The notes beneath the pieces are model-generated. The model was not told the DNA's origin. It worked only from the letters and a program-made list of their open reading frames with translations, and did not search any database. A DNA stretch of 64,000 nucleotides. Source: Gimesia alba. Lineage in GTDB: Bacteria; Planctomycetota; Planctomycetia; Planctomycetales; Planctomycetaceae. The stretch's first letter is position 1, and each line of letters starts with the position of its first letter. The translations under genes and the position numbers were made by a program. The stretch is taken from contig NZ_CP036269.1 of assembly GCF_007744675.1 (NCBI RefSeq), positions 7,075,917 through 7,139,916 of the forward strand, in the 5' to 3' direction. Of the stretch, positions 9,248 to 19,155 are shown one piece after another.

Positions 9248-10465
9248 TCAATTGGTTTCCGGTGGTTTTTCTGGAGTGTCAGGTTGATCGGGCAACGATT
9301 CTTCCGGTTTGGTTTCCGTTGTCGCGTGCTCATCTTCTATCGTCGAGGTTTGAGTGGTCGGCTCTGGTGGTGCGATCTGCACTTTGAATCCGGCCAGTTT
9401 ACGATCGCCCAACAAGCGTTTGCCCAGTTCTTCTCTTAACAGTTCATCTGTCACTTTCTGCTGAGGAGGCACCAGCACACCACATGAAAGACAGAACTGA
9501 AATGCCTGATCAACGGTGATATTCAGGTCGACAATTTCGCTCTTGGGAACGCTCATGGTATAACCCGTGACCGGCATCGGAGAGGTCGGGATCAGGATCG
9601 CCACCAGTGGTTCGCCCGCCGTCACGGTCATCTCCAGCATACTGTCCCCGGTCACAAAACCCAGCGACCAGATTCCCCGCCGGGGATATTCGACTGCGAT
9701 AACACGGCTGTAATCGACGGTTCGCTCACTGAAGAAAAAGTCGGTCACCTGTTTGACGGACGAATAGACATTACTCACGACTGGTAGACGGGCCAGCACA
9801 CCTTGCTCGAATTTGATCACCATCCAGGAACCGATGCGGGCTGTCACGAAACGTCCCAGAAAATACAACGCCACGATTGTTAACGCGACCGCCACCGCAC
9901 TTAAATGAAACAGACTTTTGAACCAGCGGGTCGTCGCCAGTTCCATATACAGGCCCATCGCCGTCGTGGGCATATCGGAGGCCCGAATTCGCTTGGCAAC
10001 TTCACGATAATCCGCGTAAGGCACCGCCCGATCCCCAAACGGAACCCAGGCATAAGGAATGATTTTATTGCGGTTGATCCCGTTGACCCCGGCCTTTTTC
10101 TCAATCTCCTCCACATCAGCGAGATGGGATTTACTGATCAGATAATCGTCGCGACAATATTCCAGCGGCGGCAGATTATTCAATTCCACGAAATCATCCC
10201 GTGGTTCAGAAGCATCGGTAAAATAAGCGATGCAATATCGTACGGTAGTGGTAGTCGGGGCAATGATGTAGTCATTGACGACTCCCAAAACCCAGATGAC
10301 GATCACCAGCGTCAGAATCGGAGGCAGGCTGATGGCCAATCCTCTCAGGAAAAAACGGTGGGTTGTGCCGATAGCTTTTTTCTCCGATTTAATGCCTGGT
10401 TTCCCATCCGGAGTGGGAGTTGTACTCGAATCCATCGAAGTACTTGCCTTGTCTATTGTATCCAC
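9248..10465 (-). CDS. DUF502 family membrane protein
   Basis: 405 residues. The N-terminal 35 are polar, then a membrane helix (about 43-70), a long loop, a second helix (about 190-212), and a conserved cytosolic part. The latter has the DUF502 phrases PVVSNVYSSVKQVTDFF, VEYPRRGIWSLGFVTG and IPTSPMPVTGYTMSVPK. The C-terminal 50 residues are Thr/Glu/Pro-rich and poorly conserved in type. Function of the family is unknown; it is an inner-membrane protein. The loop between the two helices is much longer (about 120 residues) than in usual DUF502 proteins of around 200 residues. It lies 42 bases after comF and 45 before hemC. Confidence 0.8.
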   Translation of the reverse strand: MDTIDKASTSMDSSTTPTPDGKPGIKSEKKAIGTTHRFFLRGLAISLPPILTLVIVIWVLGVVNDYIIAPTTTTVRYCIAYFTDASEPRDDFVELNNLPPLEYCRDDYLISKSHLADVEEIEKKAGVNGINRNKIIPYAWVPFGDRAVPYADYREVAKRIRASDMPTTAMGLYMELATTRWFKSLFHLSAVAVALTIVALYFLGRFVTARIGSWMVIKFEQGVLARLPVVSNVYSSVKQVTDFFFSERTVDYSRVIAVEYPRRGIWSLGFVTGDSMLEMTVTAGEPLVAILIPTSPMPVTGYTMSVPKSEIVDLNITVDQAFQFCLSCGVLVPPQQKVTDELLREELGKRLLGDRKLAGFKVQIAPPEPTTQTSTIEDEHATTETKPEESLPDQPDTPEKPPETN

Positions 10466-10507
10466 AAAAACGGCGACCGTTTTCCGTGGAGATTCTATAT
10501 GATTAAT

Positions 10508-11317
10508 TTACAAACCAGGTGCTCTGGCAATTACAGCAACATTGATTTCAGCAGCACCTGCATCAAGCAGCACTCGCGTCGCAGCATTGGCGGTTGATCC
10601 CGTCGTCATGACATCGTCAACCAGTAAAATTGTTTGACCGGCCACCCGCTTGCGTCTGCGAATTGCAAACGCGTCTCGCAAATTTTTTCTCCTGTTTGAG
10701 GGCGTCAAACTGGTCTGTGCAGGAGTTCGTTTTCGTTTCGCGAGTATATTCCCGGAGTATTTTGCTTGCAAGCGGCCCGACAGCGCCTCTGCGATGATAC
10801 TGGCCGGATTGTGTGTCCGGTGGAGACGCGATGTCCAGTGCAAGGGAACCGGAATAATCAAGCTGGACGCTAATTTCTCGAAGGTTTCCCGATTCCGCTG
10901 GAACAGCAGACTCCCCAGATCCCCTCCCAGATGAGCACCATGGTTTTGTTTCAGATTTAAGATGATTTCGCGTAACGGCCCCTGATATTTCCCCAATGCA
11001 ATTGCACGCTTGAATAAAAAACGTTCTGTTTTGCAATAACTGCAGCCTTCAGAGGTGTCCAGATGAGGACCGACGGGAGCACCACACCGGTCGCACGCCT
11101 GTTCCACCAGGGGAGCAATCTGCTCAATCTGAACGCCACAATTCATTCCAGAGCAGATTCTAGCAAGACCACACAGCGAACAGCGGGGAGGATACACGAA
11201 GCTTCTCCCCGTTTTCAGCCAGCCTGTGGACAGCCTTTGAATCTGTTGAATCCCCAAATATTTCATGATTTCACTAAAGTCACCTCTAGGATCACGGCTT
11301 AATTTCGGTATCCTCAC
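10508..11317 (-). CDS. ComF family phosphoribosyltransferase-like protein
   Basis: 269 residues. The N-terminal part has paired cysteines (CSLCG near residue 46 and CDRCG..CSYC) forming a likely zinc finger. The C-terminal part is a type I phosphoribosyltransferase with the PRPP loop ILLVDDVMTTGSTANA and a preceding PVPLHWTSRLHRTHNPA segment. ComF proteins are linked to DNA uptake and single-strand DNA handling in competence, though many bacteria carry comF outside competence loci. The start used is GTG at 11317; an ATG at 11266 (MKYLGIQQ) would give 252 residues and matches the usual ComF N-terminus about as well. It is the first gene of the leftward comF-DUF502-hemC group and is divergent from hpnE. 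Confidence 0.85.
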   Translation of the reverse strand: MRIPKLSRDPRGDFSEIMKYLGIQQIQRLSTGWLKTGRSFVYPPRCSLCGLARICSGMNCGVQIEQIAPLVEQACDRCGAPVGPHLDTSEGCSYCKTERFLFKRAIALGKYQGPLREIILNLKQNHGAHLGGDLGSLLFQRNRETFEKLASSLIIPVPLHWTSRLHRTHNPASIIAEALSGRLQAKYSGNILAKRKRTPAQTSLTPSNRRKNLRDAFAIRRRKRVAGQTILLVDDVMTTGSTANAATRVLLDAGAAEINVAVIARAPGL

Positions 11318-11402
11318 ATACTAAGCCAGAGATCTCAGGAAAAACAGACCCAATGTACAGGCCCGGGTCGTTTTCTTAAAAACAACTTGAGCTTGTCAGG
11401 AA

Positions 11403-12863
11403 ATGTCATTGGGAGCCCAACACTCAGAAGTCGTCATCATCGGAGGCGGATTGGCCGGGCTGGCTTGTGCGGTGACCCTTGCAGACCGAAGTATCCCGGT
11501 CACTCTGTTTGAATCGCGTCCCCGACTGGGCGGCAGAGCCAGCTCCTTTGAAGACAAACAGTCACAGCACCTGATCGACAACTGCCAGCACGTCAGTATG
11601 GGGTGCTGTCACGAGTTCAATCGTTTTTGTGAAACCGTCGGCATCGCCGATTCCTTCCACAGAGAAAAACAACTTTATTTCATCGGCCCTGAAACTCCCG
11701 ATTCTGTCTCGACCGAGCAGCCATTTAAAGTCAACCGTTTTGCCGCAAATCCACTGCTGCCCGCACCCTTGCATTTACTGCCGGCGTTTGGTGGTCTTTC
11801 TTACTTATCCTGGCAGGAGAAAATCAGTCTGGCACGAGGCCTGAAACAACTGGCTCTGACCGCCGTCGACAAACAGAATGAACCAACGATCGCCGCCTGG
11901 CTCGCAAAACAGGGACAGACTCAAAATACCATCGACCGTTTCTGGAACGTCGTGCTCGTCAGTGCGTTGAGCGAACGGCTCGACCGCATCAGCCTTTCGC
12001 ATGCCCGCAAGGTTTTTGTCGATGGCTTTCTGCGCGCCCGCAACAATTGGAACGTCTTGATTCCCACGGTACCTCTCGAACAATTGTACGGCGAGACCAT
12101 CCTCAAACGGCTACAGGATCAGGATGCCATAGTCTACCTTCAAACCGGCGTGAGCCGAATCGAACTTGAGGACAACCGAGTCATCGGCGTACAGTTGCGC
12201 GACGGGCGACAAATCTCCTGCGAACGGGCTGTGATCGCGGTGCCCCATCAGAGGGTTCTGGAATTGCTGCCTGAATCATTTGAAGGGCGTGATACTTTAG
12301 CGGATATTGAACAGTTAGAGGGGGCCCCCATTACCAGCGTCCATCTCTGGTTTGATCGCGAGATTACCGACCTCCCGCACGCCGTCTTTGTGGACTGCCT
12401 GTCACAGTGGATGTTCAACCGCAGTCGCATCATGCAGCAGTCGGCAGAGCAAGGCTATTACTATCAGATCGTGATTTCCGCCAGTCATGATCTGACCGGA
12501 CAAGCCAGACAGGGACGGACACAGACCAACATCATCAACGCCGTGATTGAGGAACTGAGCCGGATCTGGCCTGAAACAAAACAGGCCCAGCTGACACACA
12601 GTCGCATGGTCACCGAGCATCAGGCCGTCTTTTCCGTCTTACCCGGTGTCGAACAGCGACGCCCTTCACAACAGACCGAAGTGGCCGGTTTATACCTCGC
12701 TGGAGACTGGACTTCTACAGGCTGGCCTGCCACGATGGAAGGCGCCGTGCGGAGCGGACTACTGGCGGCTGAGTTTCTGTTGAGCGACCTGGGTCAGCCG
12801 GAATCGTTATTATTACCCCCCGGGAAAACAAGTCTTCTATCCAAAATTCTTTTCAGACTGTAA
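11403..12863 (+). CDS. hpnE: Hydroxysqualene dehydroxylase HpnE-like FAD oxidoreductase
   Basis: 486 residues. An N-terminal dinucleotide-binding VVIIGGGLAGLACAV is followed by LFESRPRLGGRASSF and the HpnE-type DNCQHVSMGCCHEF. A C-terminal FAD-contact segment reads LYLAGDWTSTGWPATMEGAVRSG. HpnE converts hydroxysqualene to squalene, using reduced FAD, in the three-enzyme route (HpnC, HpnD, HpnE) from farnesyl diphosphate toward hopanoids or carotenoid-like lipids. No hpnC or hpnD lies in this window. A phytoene desaturase-like role is the main alternative; the DN-QHV segment favours HpnE. The K+ channel gene starts 10 bases downstream, so they likely share a transcript. Confidence 0.85.
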   Translation: MSLGAQHSEVVIIGGGLAGLACAVTLADRSIPVTLFESRPRLGGRASSFEDKQSQHLIDNCQHVSMGCCHEFNRFCETVGIADSFHREKQLYFIGPETPDSVSTEQPFKVNRFAANPLLPAPLHLLPAFGGLSYLSWQEKISLARGLKQLALTAVDKQNEPTIAAWLAKQGQTQNTIDRFWNVVLVSALSERLDRISLSHARKVFVDGFLRARNNWNVLIPTVPLEQLYGETILKRLQDQDAIVYLQTGVSRIELEDNRVIGVQLRDGRQISCERAVIAVPHQRVLELLPESFEGRDTLADIEQLEGAPITSVHLWFDREITDLPHAVFVDCLSQWMFNRSRIMQQSAEQGYYYQIVISASHDLTGQARQGRTQTNIINAVIEELSRIWPETKQAQLTHSRMVTEHQAVFSVLPGVEQRRPSQQTEVAGLYLAGDWTSTGWPATMEGAVRSGLLAAEFLLSDLGQPESLLLPPGKTSLLSKILFRL

Positions 12864-12873
12864 ACTCTCACGC

Positions 12874-13932
12874 ATGTTCTTTCAGATCTTCTCATCCGTG
12901 AATCAAACGAAGCAGCAAAAGCAGTCGCTGGCGCATTTTCTGCGCATCATCTTTCTGCTGGTCGGGTTTACGATATTTGGAACGGTCGGAATTCGCCTGA
13001 TCGAAGGCTCTTCCTGGCTCAACAGTCTCTACATGATTGTGATCACGGCAACGACCGTCGGTTACGAAGACCCCGTCAGCCTGTCGGATAACGGCAAGAT
13101 TTTTATCATCTTTTATCTCATGTTTGGTTTGGGAATTTTCACGTACAGTGTGTCCCAGCTCGGTCAGTGGATCGTTCGTCAACAAATGAGTTCAGTCCTG
13201 GAGAAACGACGAATGCAAAAAGCAATTTCAAACTTAGACAGCCATTACATCGTGTGTGGCATTGGTCGCATGGGGGCATCGATCTGTGAGTATCTTCACG
13301 AACGGGAAAAACCATTCGTCGTGATCGACAGCAATGAAGAGCACCTGCAGCTCGCCTGTGAGGACAAAGGCTGGTTCCATATTCACGGCGACGCCACCGA
13401 TGACTTTGTTCTGAAAAGTGCCGGTATTGAGAAAGCAAAAGCTCTGGCTGCCGCCTTACCCGGCGACGCAGATAATGTTTACGTCGTACTCACCGCACGC
13501 ATGCTGAACCCCGAATTTCAGATCATCGCCCGCGCCAGTGATGACAAAGCCGGCGAAAAAATCAAACATGCCGGCGCGAACCGCGTCGTCAGTCCGTTCC
13601 GGAGCGGTGCCGTCAAAATCGCGCGTTTCATGATTCACCCAGCCGTCGAAGATTTCGTCGAAGTCGCCAGTAAACATATCGGCGGTTTTCAGGTGGCTGA
13701 TCTCCAGATTCATGAAGCCAATCCGTATTGCGGAAAAAAATTAAGTGAAACTGATTTCAGCAACAAAGGCATCATGATTGTCGGTATCTGCCGACCCGGA
13801 CAGGAACCGCAAATGCCGCCCCCCAGTACTTCCATCCTGAATGCCGGCGACAGCATCTTCGCGCTCGGTTCGTCGGAAGCCGTCAATCAACTCATGGAAG
13901 AATTCAACGAATCCGAAGAAGTACCGGCATAA
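12874..13932 (+). CDS. Potassium channel with RCK (TrkA-N/TrkA-C) domains
   Basis: 352 residues. There are two membrane helices (about 22-42 and 75-100) around a pore loop whose filter reads TTVGYED at residues 60-66, instead of the commoner TVGYGD. An RCK-N Rossmann domain follows (YIVCGIGRMG near 125-134, then VVIDSNEEHL and GDATDDFVLKSAGI). The C-terminal part is an RCK-C ligand domain. This is the MthK/GsuK-type layout: a tetrameric inner-membrane K+ channel gated by cytosolic ligands such as nucleotides or Ca2+. The Glu in the filter is present in some members of the family. It starts 10 bases after hpnE. Confidence 0.85.
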   Translation: MFFQIFSSVNQTKQQKQSLAHFLRIIFLLVGFTIFGTVGIRLIEGSSWLNSLYMIVITATTVGYEDPVSLSDNGKIFIIFYLMFGLGIFTYSVSQLGQWIVRQQMSSVLEKRRMQKAISNLDSHYIVCGIGRMGASICEYLHEREKPFVVIDSNEEHLQLACEDKGWFHIHGDATDDFVLKSAGIEKAKALAAALPGDADNVYVVLTARMLNPEFQIIARASDDKAGEKIKHAGANRVVSPFRSGAVKIARFMIHPAVEDFVEVASKHIGGFQVADLQIHEANPYCGKKLSETDFSNKGIMIVGICRPGQEPQMPPPSTSILNAGDSIFALGSSEAVNQLMEEFNESEEVPA

Positions 13933-13980
13933 AGCCCCCTGCCCTGCCCATCAGACCCGAATGCAATCTGGCGATTGAAC

Positions 13981-14123
13981 CGTAGGGGCGAGTCTATGTG
14001 CTCGCCCGCCTGGCGGGACACAACTTTGTATCACGTTGAGGATGGGACAAGATAAATCATTCGTTCGTGGTCCTGCACGCCACCCTGACCCTGCGGGCTG
14101 CCACATAGGGCCGCACCCTACGG
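13981..14123 (+). repeat. Dispersed ~140-bp intergenic repeat, copy 1
   Basis: Begins CGTAGGGGCGAGTCTATGTG and ends near CCACATAGGGCCGCACC. The reverse complement of 18958-19101 matches along its whole length: shared blocks include GCGAGTCTATGTGCTCGC, GATGGGACAAG, TGGTCCTGCA and GCCACATAGG. The first 45 bases recur alone at about 48495 and 49446. Confidence 0.7.
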
Positions 14124-14181
14124 TTACACGAGTCAGGAATATTTCTCTGAAATTCAAACCGCACAGCGAATGAGACTCCCC

Positions 14182-14216
14182 GTGTGCCACGGCCCGGCTC
14201 GTCCGGCCGTGCAAAA
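14182..14216 (+). repeat. Palindromic GTGCCACGG...CCGTGC module, copy 1
   Basis: A short self-complementary unit (GTGTGCCACGGCCCGGC then CCGGCCGTGCAAA). Near copies lie at 48684-48719 and 49827-49853. Confidence 0.55.
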
Positions 14217-14298
14217 CGACCAACGGTTTCCACCTGTTATATCAAGACCAATTCGACATGATAAAAACACAAGGAGACGAAAAACACAAAACCGTATA

Positions 14299-16302
14299 TC
14301 AATCTTCGTCGTCGGCACCTTCGTTCGCTTCGTGCATTCCTAACTGTCCCATTTTGCGGTACAGGTTCGAACGGTGCAGTCCCAGGCATTTGGCGGTTTC
14401 ACTCATGTTGCCGCCCACGCGTTTGATCGTGCGGCGAATGTATTCCTGTTGAAACCGGCGGGAGGCTTCTTTCAAACTCAGATCAGCCGACATATCAACG
14501 ACCGAGTCACGTGCCGGACTCAGGATGAACGCCAGGTCTTCGACTTCCACACGATCGCCGGCACACAGAAACGCCACACGTTCCATCAGATTGCGAAGCT
14601 CACGCACGTTGCCAGGCCAGAGATGTGCCTGCAATCGTTTTTTGGCTTCCGCGGAAATTTTCAGCACACGGCGGTTGGCCTGGGCACAAAACTGAGCCAG
14701 GAAAAACTCTGCCAGCAGAATCACATCTTCCGGCCGATCTCGTAGCGGCGGCAATTCCAGCGTGACCACACTCAAACGATAGTACAAATCCTCGCGGAAT
14801 TTTTTATCGCGCACCGCATCCGCCAGCTTGGCATTCGTGGCAGCCACCACGCGGACGTTGATTGGAATACTTTCCGAGCCCCCCACGCGGGTAATCACTT
14901 TCTGCTCCAGCACGCGTAACAGCTTCGCCTGACCTCCCAGAGTCATATCACCGATCTCGTCAAGGAACAGCGTCCCGCCTTCTGCCAATTCAAACTTGCC
15001 TGCGCGCGTTTCATGAGCATCGGTAAACGCACCCTTTTCATGACCAAACAGTTCACTTTCAAGCAGCGTTTCCGGCAGCGCCGCACAGTTCACCGCGATG
15101 AACGGTGTATTCGCCCGCGGTCCCTGATAATGCAGTGACTGGCTGACGACCTCTTTCCCCGTTCCACTCTCACCCAGAATCAGCACAGGCAAATCAGTGC
15201 CGGCTAACCGTTCGATTGTCGAACGTAACGCCGCGATCGCAGAACTCTTTCCGATGATCTGCACCTTCTCTTTCGCCTGTTCGGTCATCTGATCACGGCT
15301 GCGGGAAAGCTGTTCGAGTTCGCGCGTGTTTTCCAACGCCGTCGCTGCCTGCACGCCCAACTCAGCCAGGCTTTGGGCATCGTCGTCGTCGAAGTCCGAC
15401 TTCCCTTTTTCCTTATTCATCACCTCGAACGCGCCGATCAGTTCGCCGGCATTATTTTTCAACGGAACACACAACAGGTTGTGCGTCTTAAACCCACTCG
15501 ATTTATCGACACTGGGATCGAACCGCTCATCATTGTAAGCATCATCAACGCGAATCGTCTCGCCGCTATGAATCACGTCGCCGACAATTCCCACATCATC
15601 GGGCAGACGCAGCGTGTTGCCTTCCACTCCGAGCGCCGGACAGGCGACGACCTGCTTGTGTTCCTGATCCCAGATAAAAATACTCGATCGCTCGCTGTCC
15701 AGTAAGCGTGTGGCTTCTTTCGCGATCAACTCTAACAGGGGCTGTGTTTCACGGGCTGAGGAAAAACTGGATGCGATATGCAACGTGGTTTCGAGACGAT
15801 TAACCCGTCGCAGATTCTTTTCCCGCTGCTCGACAACGGACAGCGCATAACCGAGCACCCGCGCCGCTATCACGGCATCACTGAGTGTATCAACCGTTAA
15901 ATCCCGTCCTCCCACCAGTAACACGGTTCCAGGGCAGGTCTCTCCCAGAGGGGCCGCCATGAAATACCAGTCCGCACGTTTTTCATCGGCACACAGGCCC
16001 GCGGCATCACGGTCTAATGCTTCACCACACAAGGCACCGGGAAAACCACCGGCGGCATTACGGCCAAACTCAAACAGAGTTTCCCACTCTGGTGTCCGTT
16101 CAATCAGAGTGCACCACTGGCAGGAGAGTTCCGTCGCCAGCTGGGGCAGGAACTGTCGGATAAAATCGCTGCCCGACTTCTGCCGCGTCGCTTCTTCCAA
16201 CAACCGGTCGCACATCTGCACCAGGGACGCTTCAGAATCATACCGGGAAAATAAAGGAAGCCGTTTCCATTCCAACCACTCTACCGTCTCTGTTTTACTC
16301 AC
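14299..16302 (-). CDS. Sigma-54-dependent activator with GAF domain
   Basis: 667 residues. Residues 1-160 form an uncharacterised sensor-like part. A GAF domain lies at about 170-330 (phrases GIVGDVIHSGETIRVDDAYND and LLCVPLKNNAGELIGAFEVMNK). The AAA+ domain at 345-590 has Walker A GESGTGKE (377-384), the sigma-54 contact loop GAFTDA (424-429) and the Walker B region GGTLFLDEIGDM. A Fis-type helix-turn-helix ends the protein (AKCLGLHRSNLYRKM). It should activate RNA polymerase-sigma-54 in response to a ligand bound by the GAF domain. The start is GTG with GGGAG seven bases before it. Target genes are not evident; the gene stands alone between intergenic stretches. Confidence 0.9.
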   Translation of the reverse strand: MSKTETVEWLEWKRLPLFSRYDSEASLVQMCDRLLEEATRQKSGSDFIRQFLPQLATELSCQWCTLIERTPEWETLFEFGRNAAGGFPGALCGEALDRDAAGLCADEKRADWYFMAAPLGETCPGTVLLVGGRDLTVDTLSDAVIAARVLGYALSVVEQREKNLRRVNRLETTLHIASSFSSARETQPLLELIAKEATRLLDSERSSIFIWDQEHKQVVACPALGVEGNTLRLPDDVGIVGDVIHSGETIRVDDAYNDERFDPSVDKSSGFKTHNLLCVPLKNNAGELIGAFEVMNKEKGKSDFDDDDAQSLAELGVQAATALENTRELEQLSRSRDQMTEQAKEKVQIIGKSSAIAALRSTIERLAGTDLPVLILGESGTGKEVVSQSLHYQGPRANTPFIAVNCAALPETLLESELFGHEKGAFTDAHETRAGKFELAEGGTLFLDEIGDMTLGGQAKLLRVLEQKVITRVGGSESIPINVRVVAATNAKLADAVRDKKFREDLYYRLSVVTLELPPLRDRPEDVILLAEFFLAQFCAQANRRVLKISAEAKKRLQAHLWPGNVRELRNLMERVAFLCAGDRVEVEDLAFILSPARDSVVDMSADLSLKEASRRFQQEYIRRTIKRVGGNMSETAKCLGLHRSNLYRKMGQLGMHEANEGADDED

Positions 16303-16756
16303 CTGGTACTCCCTTATTTATGAATCAAAAGAGCCTGATCGTGGATTGTGACCACGGGCTTCTGTCATCCATTCGCCTCATCCTCTTGTCGGAATGATAA
16401 CAGACAACAAACAATGCGTCATCCAAGTGTGGACTCCAATTGGAATTTTTTGCCCCCTTTTGATGAACGAACTGTTCAATCTACAAAATCCACAAACTCT
16501 TCCAGTCCTAGGGCCGCCCTAAATCCTTTGCAGCTCCCGTACTCTGACAATTCCAACATATCCATCGGAACAGTGCCCGTTCCGATCACTCCATCTCTGT
16601 GCGAGAGATTTACCGTTCCCTGCGGTTTAAGAATCCTGCTTTACTGTCACTTCTGACGGCGGAGTGTTAATGTATTGGATAAAGAGAGTAGCAAGTCGTA
16701 CTTTTTGCGCTTGCCTGGATCCTGCTGCCCTTAATAATGAAATCAAGAGCACGAAC
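16303..16756. other. Intergenic region between divergent genes
   Basis: About 450 bases with no convincing gene. A 102-codon open frame at 16348-16656 lacks a ribosome site and protein-like composition. Promoters of the flanking genes must lie here. Confidence 0.5.
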
Positions 16757-17047
16757 ATGTTTTGTCTCAATGTCATTCTCACGTTAAAAAATGCCTCCGA
16801 CGAAGAGGAAATTCAGGGACTGCTGACCGAAGCCTGTCGACTCTCCCGCACCGAACCAGGCTGCCTGCGATTTGACGTCTATCACTCCGAAGGCGAACCG
16901 GCTACCTTTGTGCTGGTCGAGCACTGGGAAAGTGAAGACGCCTGGAAAACACATCGCGAAGCGAAAGCTTATACCGAAATCTACCAACCACAAATTCTGC
17001 CTCGTGTCGAACGAGTCCCTTATCGAATGAAGCTACTGCTGGAATAA
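16757..17047 (+). CDS. Antibiotic biosynthesis monooxygenase (ABM) family protein
   Basis: 96 residues from the ATG of MFCLNVILTL, the usual length of a single ABM domain. Typical features are the N-terminal beta strand, the middle EPGCLRFDVYHSEGEP, and FVLVEHWESEDAWKTHREAKAY. ABM proteins are dimeric ferredoxin-like folds; relatives act as quinol monooxygenases, haem-degrading enzymes or have unknown substrates. The ATG has AAGAG seven bases upstream. A longer version beginning at ATG 16670 also has a good GGAG site and would add 29 residues of unusual composition; the shorter form fits the family better. It lies 108 bases before ilvD. Confidence 0.75.
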   Translation: MFCLNVILTLKNASDEEEIQGLLTEACRLSRTEPGCLRFDVYHSEGEPATFVLVEHWESEDAWKTHREAKAYTEIYQPQILPRVERVPYRMKLLLE

Positions 17048-17154
17048 CCGGCAGACTGCAATCATGATCATACGCCTGAAACATCTTCAGGCCCGGTATT
17101 CCATACCGCTTCTCAAACCATCGCTATCGAAAATACTACAGAGGAAAAACGTCG

Positions 17155-18846
17155 ATGTCATCCGATTCTCAACCCATCTTGAACCGTTATAGTTCCCGCA
17201 TCACTCAGCCCCGTTCACAAGGGGCTTCCCAGGCCATGCTGTATGCCACCGGCATGACTGAAGAAGATATGAACAAGGCCCAGGTCGGAATTTCCAGCGT
17301 CTGGTACGAAGGCAATTCCTGTAACATGCACCTCAACAAACTGGCTGCCAAAGTCAAAGAGGGTGTGGAAGCCGCCGGCCTGGTAGGCCTGCGATTTAAT
17401 ACGATTGGTGTGAGCGACGGAATCTCGATGGGTACCGACGGCATGTCGTACTCGCTGCAGTCCCGCGACTTGATCGCCGACAGCATTGAAACCGTCACCT
17501 GTGCTCAATGGTATGATGCTAACATCTCACTCCCCGGCTGTGATAAGAACATGCCCGGCTGCCTGATTGCTATGGGCCGCTTCAACCGTCCTTCGCTGAT
17601 GGTTTATGGTGGAACGATCGCCCCCGGATGTTTGAATAATCAGAAGCTGGATATTGTCTCTGCATTCCAGTCTTACGGAGAGTATCTCGCCGGCACGATT
17701 GACGATGATACGCGTAAGGAAATCGTACAGAAAAGCTGTCCGGGTGCGGGTGCCTGCGGCGGCATGTATACCGCCAACACAATGTCGTCGGCCATTGAAG
17801 CGCTGGGTATGTCACTGCCTTACAGTTCGTCGATTCCCGCTGAGCATCCTGAAAAACTGGAAGAATGTATTCGTGCTGGAGCTGCGATCAAAAAACTTCT
17901 GGAACTCGATTTAAAACCCCGCGACATCATGACCCGCGAAGCATTTGAAAATGCGATGGTCCTGACCGTCGCACTCGGTGGTTCGACGAATGCCGTCCTG
18001 CACATGCTGGCGATTGCCCGTGCCGTCGACGTCGAACTGACCATCGACGACTTCCAGGCGGTTAGCGATCGTGTGCCATTACTGGCCGACTTCAAACCCA
18101 GCGGTAAATACGTCATGGCTGACCTGCAGGAACAGGGCGGTACGCCCGCTGTGCTCAAATATCTGCTGGAAAAAGGCTTCATCAACGGTGACTGCATGAC
18201 GGTGACCGGTAAATCACTGGCAGAGAACCTGGCAGAACTTCCCGGCCTCAAAGAAGGACAGGACATCATCCACACTGTAGAAAACCCGATCAAACCAACG
18301 GGACACCTGCAGATTCTCAAAGGGAATCTGGCACCGACGGGTGCTGTTGCCAAGATTACCGGTAAAGAAGGTCTGGTCTTCAAAGGGACCGCGAATGTGT
18401 TCGATTCCGAAGAAGACATGCTCAAAGCACTGGAAGAAAACAAAATCAATAAAGGCGACGTCATCATCATCCGCTACGAAGGTCCCAAAGGCGGACCCGG
18501 CATGCCTGAGATGTTGACCCCGACCTCTGCCATCATGGGCGCCGGGTTGGGTAAAGATGTTGCCCTGTTGACCGATGGTCGTTTTTCCGGAGGTTCACAC
18601 GGTTTCATCGTCGGGCACGTCACTCCCGAAGCACAGGATGGTGGGCCGATTGCTCTGGTCAAGACCGGAGACAAAGTCACCATCGACGCCGAGAACAATC
18701 GGATGGATATGGAAGTCAGCGACGAAGAACTCGAAGAACGCCGCAAAACCTGGACGGCGCCCCCGTTCAAATACACACGCGGCACGCTGTATAAATACAT
18801 CAAAAACGTCAAGTCCGCCTCCGAAGGTTGTGTGACCGACGAGTAA
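17155..18846 (+). CDS. ilvD: Dihydroxy-acid dehydratase
   Basis: 563 residues covering the full IlvD family length. The iron-sulphur ligand segments CDKNMPGC and [15 protein letters not shown] are intact, as are the C-terminal [12 protein letters not shown] and [16 protein letters not shown]. The enzyme dehydrates 2,3-dihydroxy-isovalerate and its methyl homologue to the keto acids that precede valine and isoleucine, using an Fe-S cluster and Mg2+. The ATG is preceded by GAGGAAAAACGTCG with AGAGGA as the likely ribosome site. A clear terminator follows 22 bases after the stop, so the gene is probably the end of its transcript. Confidence 0.95.
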   Translation: MSSDSQPILNRYSSRITQPRSQGASQAMLYATGMTEEDMNKAQVGISSVWYEGNSCNMHLNKLAAKVKEGVEAAGLVGLRFNTIGVSDGISMGTDGMSYSLQSRDLIADSIETVTCAQWYDANISLPGCDKNMPGCLIAMGRFNRPSLMVYGGTIAPGCLNNQKLDIVSAFQSYGEYLAGTIDDDTRKEIVQKSCPGAGACGGMYTANTMSSAIEALGMSLPYSSSIPAEHPEKLEECIRAGAAIKKLLELDLKPRDIMTREAFENAMVLTVALGGSTNAVLHMLAIARAVDVELTIDDFQAVSDRVPLLADFKPSGKYVMADLQEQGGTPAVLKYLLEKGFINGDCMTVTGKSLAENLAELPGLKEGQDIIHTVENPIKPTGHLQILKGNLAPTGAVAKITGKEGLVFKGTANVFDSEEDMLKALEENKINKGDVIIIRYEGPKGGPGMPEMLTPTSAIMGAGLGKDVALLTDGRFSGGSHGFIVGHVTPEAQDGGPIALVKTGDKVTIDAENNRMDMEVSDEELEERRKTWTAPPFKYTRGTLYKYIKNVKSASEGCVTDE

Positions 18847-18868
18847 GCGTTTGAAACGTTCAAATAGA

Positions 18869-18907
18869 AGGCCCGGATTCAGTTCGCTGTTTCCGGGCTT
18901 TTTTTTC
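18869..18907 (+). terminator. Intrinsic terminator after ilvD
   Basis: Stem GCCCGGA (18871-18877) pairs with TCCGGGC (18892-18898), followed directly by a run of T to 18907. Confidence 0.85.
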
Positions 18908-18957
18908 CAGTTCTCACCAATACGTTTACTTGTGAGAAACGCCTCCAACCCGATTCA

Positions 18958-19101
18958 TGTGGTGCGGTCCTATGTGGCCGCCCGCTGGGTTAACATCGTA
19001 TGCAGGACCAGCGTGCGCATGTTTTAGCTTGTCCCATCCAGAGAGTCAGGCAGAATTGTGCCTCACAAGGCGAGCGAGCACATAGACTCGCCCTACACGT
19101 T
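18958..19101 (-). repeat. Dispersed ~140-bp intergenic repeat, copy 2
   Basis: Inverted relative to copy 1 at 13981-14123. Its reverse complement starts GTAGGGCGAGTCTATGTGCT and ends in GCCACATAGGACCGCACC. Similarity is patchy in the middle but colinear. Confidence 0.65.
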
Positions 19102-19134
19102 TGCTTGTGAGGAACGCTTTCCCCATCACTGGGT

Positions 19135-19155
19135 AACCCCGAATGTAATTCGGGG
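19135..19155. repeat. Palindromic module ACCCCGAAT...ATTCGGGGT
   Basis: A near-perfect inverted repeat. A close relative CCCCGAATTGCATTCGGGG lies at about 61401-61421 and a variant GCCCGGATTCTATCCGGGC at 19294-19313. They share flanking words (CTGCTCGCTGCGCTC at 19275 and CTGTTCGCTGCGCTC near 61385). Confidence 0.55.

Larger units (their letters stand above)
13933..14298. other. Intergenic region filled with dispersed repeats
   Basis: This gap between convergent genes holds one copy of the 140-bp repeat (13981-14123) and one copy of a palindromic module (14182-14216), both listed separately. No gene is seen. Confidence 0.6.

Noticed and set aside
16348-16656. 102-codon frame upstream of the ABM gene
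   Set aside because: No ribosome site, low-quality composition, ends in a promoter-like region.
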